A DNA stretch of 64,000 nt from Deltaproteobacteria bacterium. Its GTDB lineage: Bacteria > Desulfobacterota > GWC2-55-46. The stretch spans positions 124,001 to 188,000 of the forward strand of contig JAIOIE010000008.1 of assembly GCA_019912665.1 (NCBI GenBank), given 5' to 3'. This document shows, in pieces, positions 43,529 through 51,513 of the stretch. A program made the translations under genes and the position numbers. Each line of letters begins with the position of its first letter. Positions within the stretch are counted from its first letter, which is position 1. Under the pieces are notes generated by a model, which was not told where the DNA came from, did not search any database, and was given only the letters and a program-made list of their open reading frames with translations.

Positions 43529-46051
43529 TTATGCGCCGCCGGTCTCCGGACCTCTCGCGAGCTCGACCTCCCTGAACCGCGCGGTCCCCGAAAGGTCGAG
43601 GAGCCCGATGGCGGCTCCTTTCAATCCGTCCTTTTCGAGCACGAACTCCCCGTCGACAAAGAACTGGTAATGCCCGCCTCTGCCGCCGAAGACCTCCATG
43701 TCGTGCCAGGAGCCCTTTCCCTTGCTCTTTTCCCGGAGCTCGGCTTTCGAAAGCTCTCTGATGATTTCCGCGCCTTTGAGCTCGGAAAGCCTTGCCGTCC
43801 CGCTTGCGGGATCTATGTAGAATGCGGCATAACCGCCGCCCGTTTCTCCCACCACCAGGCCTGCCGGCCCGTCTGCCCATACGAGCGCGCTGAACACAAA
43901 CGAGCCCCAGGACGGCGCGTCAAGGGGCTTCCTTTTCAGCCCTGAAGGCTTCTCCACCAGCCAGCCGCCGTCCGGAGCGAGCCTTACCGGCTCGGCAGGA
44001 GGGGCGCATACGATACAGCTATCGCCGTCAATTGCGCCTTCTCTCGAGAGGACGGAAATTACTCCGTGGCGCTCGCTCACGTGATAGCCGGAATCGAGGA
44101 GTTCCCTTTTAAGCCTCCTCAAGAGCCCTTGAGAAGAGAGCCCATCCGCGAGCCTTTCATCGAAGACCACTCTCGAAAACCTTTTTATCTCGCCCAAGTA
44201 CCCGGCGAGCACGGCATTGTCATCCATGTTTCTCATTACAGGGAACCTGTGCGGCGGAGGGCAGCCGTTCTGGACCGCGATCGCCCCGTCCATGTCCGAA
44301 ATGACCGGCACGCCCTTTTCACAGGCCCTTGCCAGAAAAAAGTTCGGGGGATAATAGCTGAACCCCGCCGGCCCGTATGCCCCGAGGCCTAACCCCGTCT
44401 CCCGAGCGGCCTTCATATGGAACGAAAGCCCGGACCCCTTCTCAGGGCCGCAGTAGCCGCCGCGCTTCATCTCGTCCGCGCATGAGGCCTGCCATCGGGC
44501 GCGCTCGTCCTCGTATTTGACGAGATACCGGTTGATGTCCTCCCCGATGGGGCGGGCCAGGTCTATGCTAAGTAGCGGCGAGGCAGTGATCACAGCCGCA
44601 GCGTAGAGCCTCGGCCTGCCTGTGCCAATTGCCGCGTGCCTGTAAGCGGTGTGGAATATGAGCGCAAGGGCCGGGGCGAGGAGCCATGCTATGGGGCTTA
44701 ACTCCAGGGGCACAGGACTCCCGAGCCTGTATGCAAGCCAGGGCGGGAGCATCAGGGCCGTCCCGAAGAGAAAGAGATGCCTTCGTGAAAAACTCCTGCC
44801 CGACGATACCTGCCTGTACGCGGTCATGAACAGCCCGGCGAAAAAGATAAGGATAAAGACTTCCCAGAAAAAGAAAGTCCGCGGGGCAGCGCCCTGCCCC
44901 TGAGTGAACACCTGCTGAGTCGAGAGAAAGATGCCCATCGCAGTCCCGGAAAAGATATTCACCTCCGGAGGCCTGAAGGCCGCCAGGGTAGAGACAGGGA
45001 GGAGGACCCCGGCGATGAGCGCGGCTACGTGGTAAAACAGCCTCTGGTCCCTCCTTGAGACGGCCCTGTAGACCGTCACCGAAAGAAAGGACAGCGCCAT
45101 GAAAAAACCGAAGGCCGGCTCCCATAAAGAGAGCGCCCCGAAGAGAAAGGCATGGAGATACCCCCTGGCGGAGGCGCCTGCCTCGAGCGCGGCCCATAAG
45201 AGATAGAGCCCGGCAATGATCTGGAACTGGCTCTGAAGGGCCCCTAGCCCCGGCGCCCTGACCGCCGCTTCCATGTAATGGAAATTTGTCACAAGGACCA
45301 GGGCCGCGATGAGCGCCGCGCCGCGCGAGTTCGTAAGCCTCTTTACAAGCAGGAACGCCACTACCCCGGAGAGCGCGGCCAAAGCGGAGACGAATGATGC
45401 GAGTCCGATTGGGGTGGGCCCGAATGCCTTGAGCCAGAGCGTAAGCGCGCCTGCGTTCAGGAATCCATGCTGTACCGAGTAGTGGTGGAAGTAAGGCCAT
45501 CTGCCTTCGGTAACGGCCGATGCCGATGCCAGGAGAGCGCCCCACTCTCTTATGTCGAGCTCATATGGCGGAAGCTTCACCACGGCAAAGTAAAGCACGA
45601 ACGCGAATATTGCCGTGGCAGGGCTTGGCCTTTTAAGGCCGAGATGCGCGCCGGATGCCCTGATAAATTCGAGGACAGTTGCCGAATAGAGGACGAAAAA
45701 GAGCGCGAACTCCCCTGCCATGAGCCTCATTTCATTTCCGCCAATTGCGGTACTTCCGGGAAGAGCCTGCGGCGCATTGAGGCCCATGGCCTCCCTCACT
45801 GTAACCGCCGCCACGGCCAGGAGCGCCGAGTAGATTATGAGCGCAAGCGTCGTGCCTGGCCCGGGCCGCTCCCCTGCCCTGCATGCATAGCGCAAAAGCG
45901 CCACGGTCCCGGTAGCGGCAACGGCGAAGGCGGCGAGCCCGGGCCGGAAAGAGAGCCAGCCCAGCACGAGCGCGGCCGGGAGGAGCGCAACGGAGGCCGC
46001 CGTATCCTTCCTGAGCCTTAATGTAACCGCTTCAGCGTCCAATGCATTCAC
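43529..46051 (-). CDS. Large membrane protein with C-terminal jelly-roll (LamG-like) domain
   Basis: An 840-residue protein. Residues about 1-500 contain 12 or more hydrophobic segments, including two large polar loops, resembling a GT-C or O-antigen polymerase-type membrane enzyme. A soluble region follows, and residues about 700-835 form a beta-rich domain (SFVFSALVWADGPAGLVVG, GSWHDMEVFGGRGGHYQFFVDGEFVLEKDGL) similar to LamG / 3-keto-disaccharide-hydrolase jelly rolls. I do not recognise a named family. It is the gene upstream of gmhB. Confidence 0.68.
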   Translation of the reverse strand: MNALDAEAVTLRLRKDTAASVALLPAALVLGWLSFRPGLAAFAVAATGTVALLRYACRAGERPGPGTTLALIIYSALLAVAAVTVREAMGLNAPQALPGSTAIGGNEMRLMAGEFALFFVLYSATVLEFIRASGAHLGLKRPSPATAIFAFVLYFAVVKLPPYELDIREWGALLASASAVTEGRWPYFHHYSVQHGFLNAGALTLWLKAFGPTPIGLASFVSALAALSGVVAFLLVKRLTNSRGAALIAALVLVTNFHYMEAAVRAPGLGALQSQFQIIAGLYLLWAALEAGASARGYLHAFLFGALSLWEPAFGFFMALSFLSVTVYRAVSRRDQRLFYHVAALIAGVLLPVSTLAAFRPPEVNIFSGTAMGIFLSTQQVFTQGQGAAPRTFFFWEVFILIFFAGLFMTAYRQVSSGRSFSRRHLFLFGTALMLPPWLAYRLGSPVPLELSPIAWLLAPALALIFHTAYRHAAIGTGRPRLYAAAVITASPLLSIDLARPIGEDINRYLVKYEDERARWQASCADEMKRGGYCGPEKGSGLSFHMKAARETGLGLGAYGPAGFSYYPPNFFLARACEKGVPVISDMDGAIAVQNGCPPPHRFPVMRNMDDNAVLAGYLGEIKRFSRVVFDERLADGLSSQGLLRRLKRELLDSGYHVSERHGVISVLSREGAIDGDSCIVCAPPAEPVRLAPDGGWLVEKPSGLKRKPLDAPSWGSFVFSALVWADGPAGLVVGETGGGYAAFYIDPASGTARLSELKGAEIIRELSKAELREKSKGKGSWHDMEVFGGRGGHYQFFVDGEFVLEKDGLKGAAIGLLDLSGTARFREVELARGPETGGA

Positions 46052-46111
46052 CTGATGTGAAAGAATAACCGTATCGGTAAGTTGTTACGGCTTCCCCGCT
46101 GATACCGCCGT

Positions 46112-46786
46112 TTACGCGAAGCCGCTCTTTGGAAGCCCTTCGGCGGCCCTGTATGCCTCAGGCATCCTGATATCGAAAAATTTTCCGTTCACAACGTACC
46201 CATAGCCCCCGCACCTGATATATTCCGGGAGAAGCCCTTCCTCGAGGGACGCTTCCCTTAACGGCTCGTCGATAAGGAGCTCCCTTTCGAAGACATAGGC
46301 CCCTGCATCTATAAACCCGGCACTGCGCTTGCTCCGCCTCCGTCCAAACGAGACGATCCTGCATTCCTCATTGACCTCGGCCCGCCCGTACCCTCTGGTA
46401 TCTTCCACTTCCTTCAGGACCATCGTGAAGGGTGCGCCGCTCTCTCTGTGGAAGTTTACGAGGTCGTCTATGTCCGACTCGATGAAAGACTCCCCTCTAA
46501 AGACCAGTATCTCCTCTGTCCCTGCAAGCCTGCTTGCCTTGATGAGCGCCCCTCCTGTTCCGAGCGGCTCTTCCTCCCTTGAAAAAACCGTCTCAAAGGG
46601 GAGGTCCATCTTTCCGAACCTCTCGAATACCGGTTCAGGACAGGCCGCGAAAATCACTTTTCCAACCACGGCCGAGCCCTCCATCTGCCTGAGGATGAGA
46701 TCGAGGAAACGCGCTCCGTCCGCCGATTCGCGGGCTTTTCTCATGGATTTCCTCTGCCCGCCCGCGAGAATGACCGCGTCCGCCAT
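46112..46786 (-). CDS. Sugar-nucleotidyltransferase with degenerate signature (HddC/ManC-like)
   Basis: A 224-residue Rossmann-like nucleotidyltransferase. It has EPLGTGGALIKA and IESDIDDLVNFH, matching the D-glycero-alpha-D-manno-heptose-1-phosphate guanylyltransferase or mannose-1-phosphate class. The glycine-rich start is ILAGGQRKSMRKARES rather than the usual GG(x)GTRLxPLT, which weakens the nucleotide site. The gmhB-like gene nearby supports a heptose function, but inactive or altered substrate use is possible. Confidence 0.7.
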   Translation of the reverse strand: MADAVILAGGQRKSMRKARESADGARFLDLILRQMEGSAVVGKVIFAACPEPVFERFGKMDLPFETVFSREEEPLGTGGALIKASRLAGTEEILVFRGESFIESDIDDLVNFHRESGAPFTMVLKEVEDTRGYGRAEVNEECRIVSFGRRRSKRSAGFIDAGAYVFERELLIDEPLREASLEEGLLPEYIRCGGYGYVVNGKFFDIRMPEAYRAAEGLPKSGFA

Positions 46787-46812
46787 GCAGCCCTCCTTTT
46801 ATGCCTTGAAAC

Positions 46813-48072
46813 TCATGAAATAACGCCCTCGGCAGTTTGCCTTAAGCCGGATTCGACCCGCCGCTCCCTTAGGACCATTATCAGATTGTACGCGGCCACA
46901 AGCATATTCACGGCTGCAAGGATTATTACGGTCACGACGAGGCTCCCTTTAAAGACGTTCAAAAGGAGGGCGTGCGCAGCGCCGCCCGCTAGAAGTGAAT
47001 AGATGAAAGAACTTTTCCCTCTCGCGAGGTTGTAGCTTACTAGGACGCTCACCATGGCGAGCGACATCATGGCTATCCCGTAATATTTAAGGAGCGGGGC
47101 GGCCCCCGCGAATTTGGCTCCGAATAGAAGGGTTATCGAAAACTCCGGAATGACGGCGAGCACGAGCACCCCGGCCATCGAAACGGCGAAGGTCACGAGC
47201 AGCCCCCTGTCGAGCACGCTCCGCATGTCCCTCTTCCGGGCATGCGAGTCCGTAAGCATGGGGAAAAGCGCCATCACGAACGCTGCCGGGAGATATAGTA
47301 TGGTCTTCCCGAGCACCGCGGCCGCCGAGTAGAGCCCCGCGTCCTCGGGGCTTGCCCAGTGCTTGACCGTAAGAAGGTCGATATTGAGCATTGCAGTGAA
47401 GGCCAGCGATGATATGAGCACCGGGACGCTGTAGGAGGCGATATCTAGCGTCACCCTCTCGCCCCCTGGCCTCTGGCGGAGCACGGAGGCGAGCGGAAGG
47501 AAAGTCATGGCTATGACGAAGAGGCCGGGGAAGGCCGCGGCAGCTACCGCGCCGTTAAGGCCGAAACCGAGGAAGACGAAGGCGACTCCCATCGCGAGCT
47601 TGGATGCCGCGCCGGCCCAGATGCCAGCCCCGAAATGCCAGAACTTCTGAAGCCCCTGGAGCATTCCCATGTTGACGGTCATGGTGAAGGAGACGACGAG
47701 CCCGAACCCGGCTATGATTATCGGAATCCCGTTCTGAAGCTGGAGATAGGCCGCGAGCGGCCCGGATGCGGCTGAGAGCAGAAGGAAAACGACGATGCCG
47801 GCCCCGAGCGTAAAGAGAAGCGAGTTCCTGTAGAGGCGCGATACGCGCGCCCCCTCGCCCATGGCGTTGAAGGTGGAGGCGTACCTGGCGACCACGACCA
47901 TGACGGTCCCTGCCGGTATCCCCAGTATGGAGGTGATGGATAGCGCGGCATTGAGCGCGCCGTAGTCAGTCAGCTCAAGGTTCCTGCTCATGAAGAACTG
48001 GAAGAGGTAGTTGCAGAAGTTCCCGGCCATGGAGGTTAAGAAAAGGACGCTCCCGTTTTTTAATAAGCTCAT
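46813..48072 (-). CDS. Wzx-type flippase (third of three)
   Basis: A 419-residue protein with about 12 hydrophobic segments. The start at 48072 (MSLLKNGSVLFLTSMAG) aligns with the start of the second flippase and has AGGGG about eight bases upstream; the frame also extends 11 codons further to an ATG without ribosome-binding site. The function is lipid-linked oligosaccharide export. Three members in one 16-kb region is unusual, and each may serve a different glycan or lipid carrier. Confidence 0.87.
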   Translation of the reverse strand: MSLLKNGSVLFLTSMAGNFCNYLFQFFMSRNLELTDYGALNAALSITSILGIPAGTVMVVVARYASTFNAMGEGARVSRLYRNSLLFTLGAGIVVFLLLSAASGPLAAYLQLQNGIPIIIAGFGLVVSFTMTVNMGMLQGLQKFWHFGAGIWAGAASKLAMGVAFVFLGFGLNGAVAAAAFPGLFVIAMTFLPLASVLRQRPGGERVTLDIASYSVPVLISSLAFTAMLNIDLLTVKHWASPEDAGLYSAAAVLGKTILYLPAAFVMALFPMLTDSHARKRDMRSVLDRGLLVTFAVSMAGVLVLAVIPEFSITLLFGAKFAGAAPLLKYYGIAMMSLAMVSVLVSYNLARGKSSFIYSLLAGGAAHALLLNVFKGSLVVTVIILAAVNMLVAAYNLIMVLRERRVESGLRQTAEGVIS

Positions 48073-48214
48073 CCATAGACCCCTGGCCGTTTCTCGGGCG
48101 TACATCGCGGTATTAATCCCGGCAGATGCCGTTAAGGAGTAACTATACTGGGGTTTTCCGGGCTGTCAACCCGGCCTGCGGGCACGCCATCAGAAGGGGC
48201 TTTAAGGGCCTTTG

Positions 48215-48829
48215 ATGAAGGACCGGGCCGCGGCTGCTATAATTAGATTCATGGACAAGAACGTCGTTTCCTACAGGATAGACGCATCGGACAGGATAGT
48301 GGAGGCGAGCGACTCCTGGGACGTTTTCGCGGTGGAAAACAAGGCGTCGCAGCTCACGAAAAAAGAGGTGCTCGGCAGGTTTCTATGGGACTTCATCGAG
48401 GGGAGCGACACCCGGCACCTCTTCCGGCTCATGCTATCTAAGGCACGGGACACCCTTTCCGCCATGAGGATACCCTTCCGGTGCGACTCGCCCGAGACTA
48501 AGCGATTCATGGAGATGGAGATACGCCCGCACCCGGACGACTCGATAGATTTCGTATGCACGACGTTGAAGACCGAAACCCGCACGCCGGTCGCCTTCAT
48601 CGACCCGGACGTGGACCGCTCCAACGAATGGCGGACCATTTGCAGCTGGTGTAAAAGGATAAAGATGCCCAACGGCGAGTGGGTGGAACTTGATGATGGC
48701 ATAAGGAAGCTCGACCTGTTCGGCACTAAAAAGCCCCCCAGGATGAGCCACGGCATATGCCCTGAAGACCAGGAAAGGGCCTTCAGGGAGATTGAAAACG
48801 CTGGAAAGGCGAAAAGAAAGGCGGCGTAA
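48215..48829 (+). CDS. PAS-like sensor protein with C-terminal Cys-x2-Cys motif (paralogue 1)
   Basis: A 204-residue soluble protein. Residues about 15-130 look like a PAS fold (YRIDASDRIVEASDSWDVFA, then RIPFRCDSPETKRFMEMEI), followed by ICSWCKRIKMPNGEW and, at the end, SHGICPEDQ, the CxWCKxI...HGICP module often attached to PAS and response-regulator proteins. No kinase or output domain is present, so it may act with a partner. It is 12 bases from a convergent short gene. Start choice (48215 or 48251) is uncertain; the latter aligns with the paralogue. Confidence 0.72.
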   Translation: MKDRAAAAIIRFMDKNVVSYRIDASDRIVEASDSWDVFAVENKASQLTKKEVLGRFLWDFIEGSDTRHLFRLMLSKARDTLSAMRIPFRCDSPETKRFMEMEIRPHPDDSIDFVCTTLKTETRTPVAFIDPDVDRSNEWRTICSWCKRIKMPNGEWVELDDGIRKLDLFGTKKPPRMSHGICPEDQERAFREIENAGKAKRKAA

Positions 48830-48841
48830 GCCCGCCGCCTT

Positions 48842-49090
48842 TCAGTGGAGTCTTTCCTGATGCTCCTTCAGCAAGTCAAGGAGCTCCTCGCTTTCAGGGT
48901 ACGCCAGGTCGAAATCCCTTACGAAATCGGCTACTACCTCAAGCTCGTCAGGGTCTATCGTCTCGTCATGCGTTATCGCGTTCAGTATGTTCTCAAGCAC
49001 GGTCTCTACCTCGTCCGGATGGTCGATATCGTCAAGGCGGTCCCTGTACTCCGTAAGCGCGTCGAAGAGCTCCACATTTTCTTCGTTCAT
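48842..49090 (-). CDS. Small acidic helical protein of unknown function
   Basis: An 82-residue, highly acidic protein predicted to be helical throughout (NVELFDALTEYRDRLDDIDH, VETVLENILNAITHDE, EELLDLLKEHQERL). No family is recognised. It begins with ATG at 49090 and is convergent with the PAS-like gene. The repeat copy C lies upstream. Confidence 0.6.
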   Translation of the reverse strand: MNEENVELFDALTEYRDRLDDIDHPDEVETVLENILNAITHDETIDPDELEVVADFVRDFDLAYPESEELLDLLKEHQERLH

Positions 49091-49247
49091 TTACCCCACC
49101 CCTGGATTGTTTTTTTTACGCCTGAACCGGGCGCTCCCCCCGGACATCCTCTCAATCACGGCGGTACGCTTGAAATCCCCGCCAAATTAAATGGTCCTGC
49201 GCGTCCGGACGTCTGGCGTCAGCTGACAGTTTGCCACAAATTTCATT

Positions 49248-49371
49248 CAGGCTGCTCAAAAAGCTCAAGATGCAAGGAGTCGAAAAATGAGGAATGAGGC
49301 GTACTTTTATGGTACGCCGGAGCGTCCAATTTTGAAGACGACGCAGCAGATTGGGCTTTTTCAGCAGCCTG
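49248..49371 (+). repeat. Dispersed repeat, copy C
   Basis: A 124-base copy bounded by CAGGCTGCTCAAAAAGC and GGGCTTTTTCAGCAGCCTG, with the internal GGCGTACTTTTATGGTACGCC hairpin. It lies in the 366-base gene-free stretch between the small acidic gene and the second PAS-like gene, and no other element is seen there. Confidence 0.9.
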
Positions 49372-49456
49372 CTAATAAGGAATATAGCACAAGGCCGGGC
49401 GGCGTGCAGGCGTCTCCCTATATTTACAGGCGGCCATTACCGGGTAGAATATATGC

Positions 49457-50041
49457 ATGGGAGGCGACTCCAAAGGTCTTTTTGTATACAGGCTCGACGC
49501 CCTGGACAGGATAGTCCATGTGAACCGGGCATGGCTTTCCTTTGCCGCCGCGAACGAATCCGAGGCCCTGTCCCCTGAGGCGGTCCTTGATAGGCCGCTC
49601 TGGGATTTTATAGCCGACGCGGAGACCCGCCAGGTCTACCGGATGATATTATCGAGGGTAAGATCATCCGGGAAAGAGATCTATATCCCTTTCAGGTGCG
49701 ACTCCCCCGCCATAAGGAGGTTCATGGAAATGGAGATAGCCCCGCTCGCCGAGGGGACCGTGGAGTTCAGGTGCAAGCTCTTAAGGGCCGAGAAGAGGCT
49801 GCCTGTCGCCCTCCTCGACCCGGCCGTTGACCGATCCAACGAGTTTCTGCAGATATGCGGCTGGTGCAAACGGATAAACCTTGACGGGGGCTGGGTCGAG
49901 ACCGAAGAGGCCGTAAAGAGGCTCGACCTTTTCGGGGCTGAGAGGCTCCCCCGCCTGACTCACGGGATATGCCCTGACTGCCACGCCATTGCCATGAGGG
50001 AGCTCGAAAGGACGAAAGGCGAAGGGGATGGCCCTGGCTGA
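49457..50041 (+). CDS. PAS-like sensor protein with C-terminal Cys-x2-Cys motif (paralogue 2)
   Basis: A 194-residue paralogue of the 48.2-kb protein. Both share YRLDALDRIVHVN / YRIDASDRIVEAS, IPFRCDSP followed by RRFMEMEI (or KRFMEMEI), ICGWCKRI and HGICP near the end. This copy ends HGICPDCHA, a full second Cys pair, where the first has CPEDQ. It may bind a metal or respond to redox through these cysteines. ATG at 49457; no output domain. Confidence 0.72.
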   Translation: MGGDSKGLFVYRLDALDRIVHVNRAWLSFAAANESEALSPEAVLDRPLWDFIADAETRQVYRMILSRVRSSGKEIYIPFRCDSPAIRRFMEMEIAPLAEGTVEFRCKLLRAEKRLPVALLDPAVDRSNEFLQICGWCKRINLDGGWVETEEAVKRLDLFGAERLPRLTHGICPDCHAIAMRELERTKGEGDGPG

Positions 50042-50167
50042 CGAATAGAAGCCGGGACCTTAAAAAAAATGCTGGATTCAGCTTGAGAGAAGTGTTATTT
50101 TCTTTATGTTGAAGTTCAGGAGGGCTTTGCGTAAGCGAAGCTCGTTTTTGTTTCTGCAGGAAAAGAG

Positions 50168-50309
50168 GGGTTTCCTCTAAAAATCAGGTATTTTTTTCGA
50201 GGTCGAGGCAGGGCGAAAACAAAAAGCGGAGCATATGTTGCAATATGTGAGCATTTTTGTTTTTGCCCTACGAAGAGATCGGGGAAAAGAACGATTTTTA
50301 GAGGAACCC
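50168..50309. repeat. Long imperfect palindrome just upstream of tRNA-Pro
   Basis: The outer arms GGGTTTCCTCTAAAAATC and GATTTTTAGAGGAACCC, and inner arms around AGGGCGAAAACAAAAAGC and its mirror near TTTTTGTTTTTGCCCT, fold into one extended hairpin of about 142 bases. It ends only six bases before the tRNA. A smaller palindrome with CTCTAAAAAT arms lies at 58347-58422, possibly related. Confidence 0.7.
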
Positions 50310-50315
50310 TAAAAT

Positions 50316-50392
50316 CGGGGCGTGGCTCAGCCTGGTAGAGCACCGCGTTCGGGACGCGGGGGCCGGAGGTTCGAATCCTCTCGCCCCGACCA
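50316..50392 (+). tRNA. tRNA-Pro, anticodon CGG
   Basis: A complete cloverleaf of 77 bases. Acceptor CGGGGCG pairs with CGCCCCG; the D arm has GCTC and GAGC; the anticodon arm CCGCG-TTCGGGA-CGCGG carries CGG; the T arm GGAGG-TTCGAAT-CCTCT follows. The 3' CCA is encoded. A terminator hairpin follows four bases later. Confidence 0.96.
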
Positions 50393-50395
50393 TTT

Positions 50396-50433
50396 AAAAA
50401 GGGACCAGCCGGAAACGGCTGGTCCCTTTTTTA
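50396..50433 (+). terminator. Terminator after tRNA-Pro
   Basis: AAGGGACCAGCCG, GAAA loop, and CGGCTGGTCCCTT with a following T run. It serves the tRNA and, in the opposite direction, the convergent gene 50476-50727. Near-identical to the hairpin at 50775-50810. Confidence 0.9.
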
Positions 50434-50475
50434 TTTTACACTCACGATGGATGGCGGGGCACAACCCCCTACTCT

Positions 50476-50727
50476 TCAAACCCACCCCGAAAGAAAGCTT
50501 ACCACCGAGTCCAGGCTTGCGGCCAGCGCATCTTTTGGCCGAAGGCCCTTCCGCAGATGATATATGAAGACCGGCACGCCGATTATCACAAAGAAGGCCG
50601 CTTCCAGCACGAGTAAGACTATGGCCTGGGCCGCCCACTCCCGGAGCCAGGGATTGAAGGCCAGGAATAAAGTCAGCGCGTTAAGAAGCAATACGACCCA
50701 AAAGACCCCTTTTATCATCCGGCCCAC
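50476..50727 (-). CDS. Small membrane protein
   Basis: An 83-residue protein with two hydrophobic segments (FWVVLLLNALTLFLAF and AIVLLVLEAAFFVIIGVPVF), separated by a short Trp-rich link. The C-terminus is soluble with basic and serine-rich residues. No family is recognised. It is flanked by two near-identical terminator hairpins. Confidence 0.6.
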   Translation of the reverse strand: MGRMIKGVFWVVLLLNALTLFLAFNPWLREWAAQAIVLLVLEAAFFVIIGVPVFIYHLRKGLRPKDALAASLDSVVSFLSGWV

Positions 50728-50774
50728 CGCCTAACTTCAAACAAGCTGTCATTCACTTTAATGCCCCAAAATAT

Positions 50775-50810
50775 AAAAAGGGACCAGCCGTTTTGTCTGG
50801 TCCCTTTTTT
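50775..50810. terminator. Terminator of the lipoprotein gene pair
   Basis: AAAAGGGACCAG and CTGGTCCCTTTT form a perfect stem with a run of T on the plus strand and of A on the other side. On the minus strand it ends the 50821-52285 gene pair. Its arms repeat the sequence of the tRNA terminator at 50396-50433. Confidence 0.85.
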
Positions 50811-50820
50811 GATGCGGGCC

Positions 50821-51513
50821 TCACCTCGGCCCCGCCCTTCCGGTCTTTCTGTATATCTCCTCTATCCGAGCCGTTGCCACCGGGTGCCCCGGCACTATCC
50901 TGTCCACCGCCCGCCAGTGTTCGAGCGCCTCGTCGTATTTCTCCCAGCGCTCAAGCTCAAGGGCCTTGTCCATCTCCCAGCCGTGGTAAACCTTCCAGTC
51001 GCCCTCCTCTCGGACGAGGAAGAGGATAACGGGGTTCGTCCCTCTGGGTATGCTCCCTTTCAAGTAGCGGTTCTTCAAGGCCCTGTCGAACTCGCCGTAT
51101 TCCATGCCGCTAGCGGCCGCGCCGAAGGCGAAGCCGAGCATGTCGCCCATGACTATGTCGAGCCTCGGCATTACTACCGAGGCTGCCACAACGGCCCTCA
51201 TGCCTTCCGTCTCGGTGCTCAGTATGGAAACCTTCGCTTGCTTTGCAAGCTTGGCCGCGATGGTGTCCGATTCGACCTCATGGATCATGTCGTATGACTT
51301 CCGCTCCTTGACCGCCCTGTCGCGCTCCGAGGCGCAGTTCCAGGTGGCATCAAGGTCGTTCTCAAAAAAGGCGTTCAGGTAATTTTCCGCGGCCTTCTCG
51401 GGAGTAGACCCGCAGGAGCGAGTGCACCCCGAGGACGCGATGAGGACAAAGGCGGCGAGGGATGCAAGAAGCACATGCCGGAATCGGCCATTTCCGCCTG
51501 TCTTAAAACCCAT
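50821..51513 (-). CDS. Putative lipoprotein
   Basis: A 230-residue protein starting at the ATG at 51513. The hydrophobic core LLASLAAFVLIASSGC ends in a lipobox-type Cys. The mature part begins with a NTF2/DUF4878-like opening (STPEKAAENYLNAFFENDLDATW). Its start overlaps the preceding gene by 11 bases. Function is unknown. An ATG 15 codons earlier is possible but places the lipobox too deep. Confidence 0.68.
   Translation of the reverse strand: MGFKTGGNGRFRHVLLASLAAFVLIASSGCTRSCGSTPEKAAENYLNAFFENDLDATWNCASERDRAVKERKSYDMIHEVESDTIAAKLAKQAKVSILSTETEGMRAVVAASVVMPRLDIVMGDMLGFAFGAAASGMEYGEFDRALKNRYLKGSIPRGTNPVILFLVREEGDWKVYHGWEMDKALELERWEKYDEALEHWRAVDRIVPGHPVATARIEEIYRKTGRAGPR

Noticed and set aside
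44568-45545. A 325-codon minus-strand frame
   Set aside because: It lies in another frame of the large membrane protein gene, which has hydrophobic segments and a ribosome-linked start; this frame has none.
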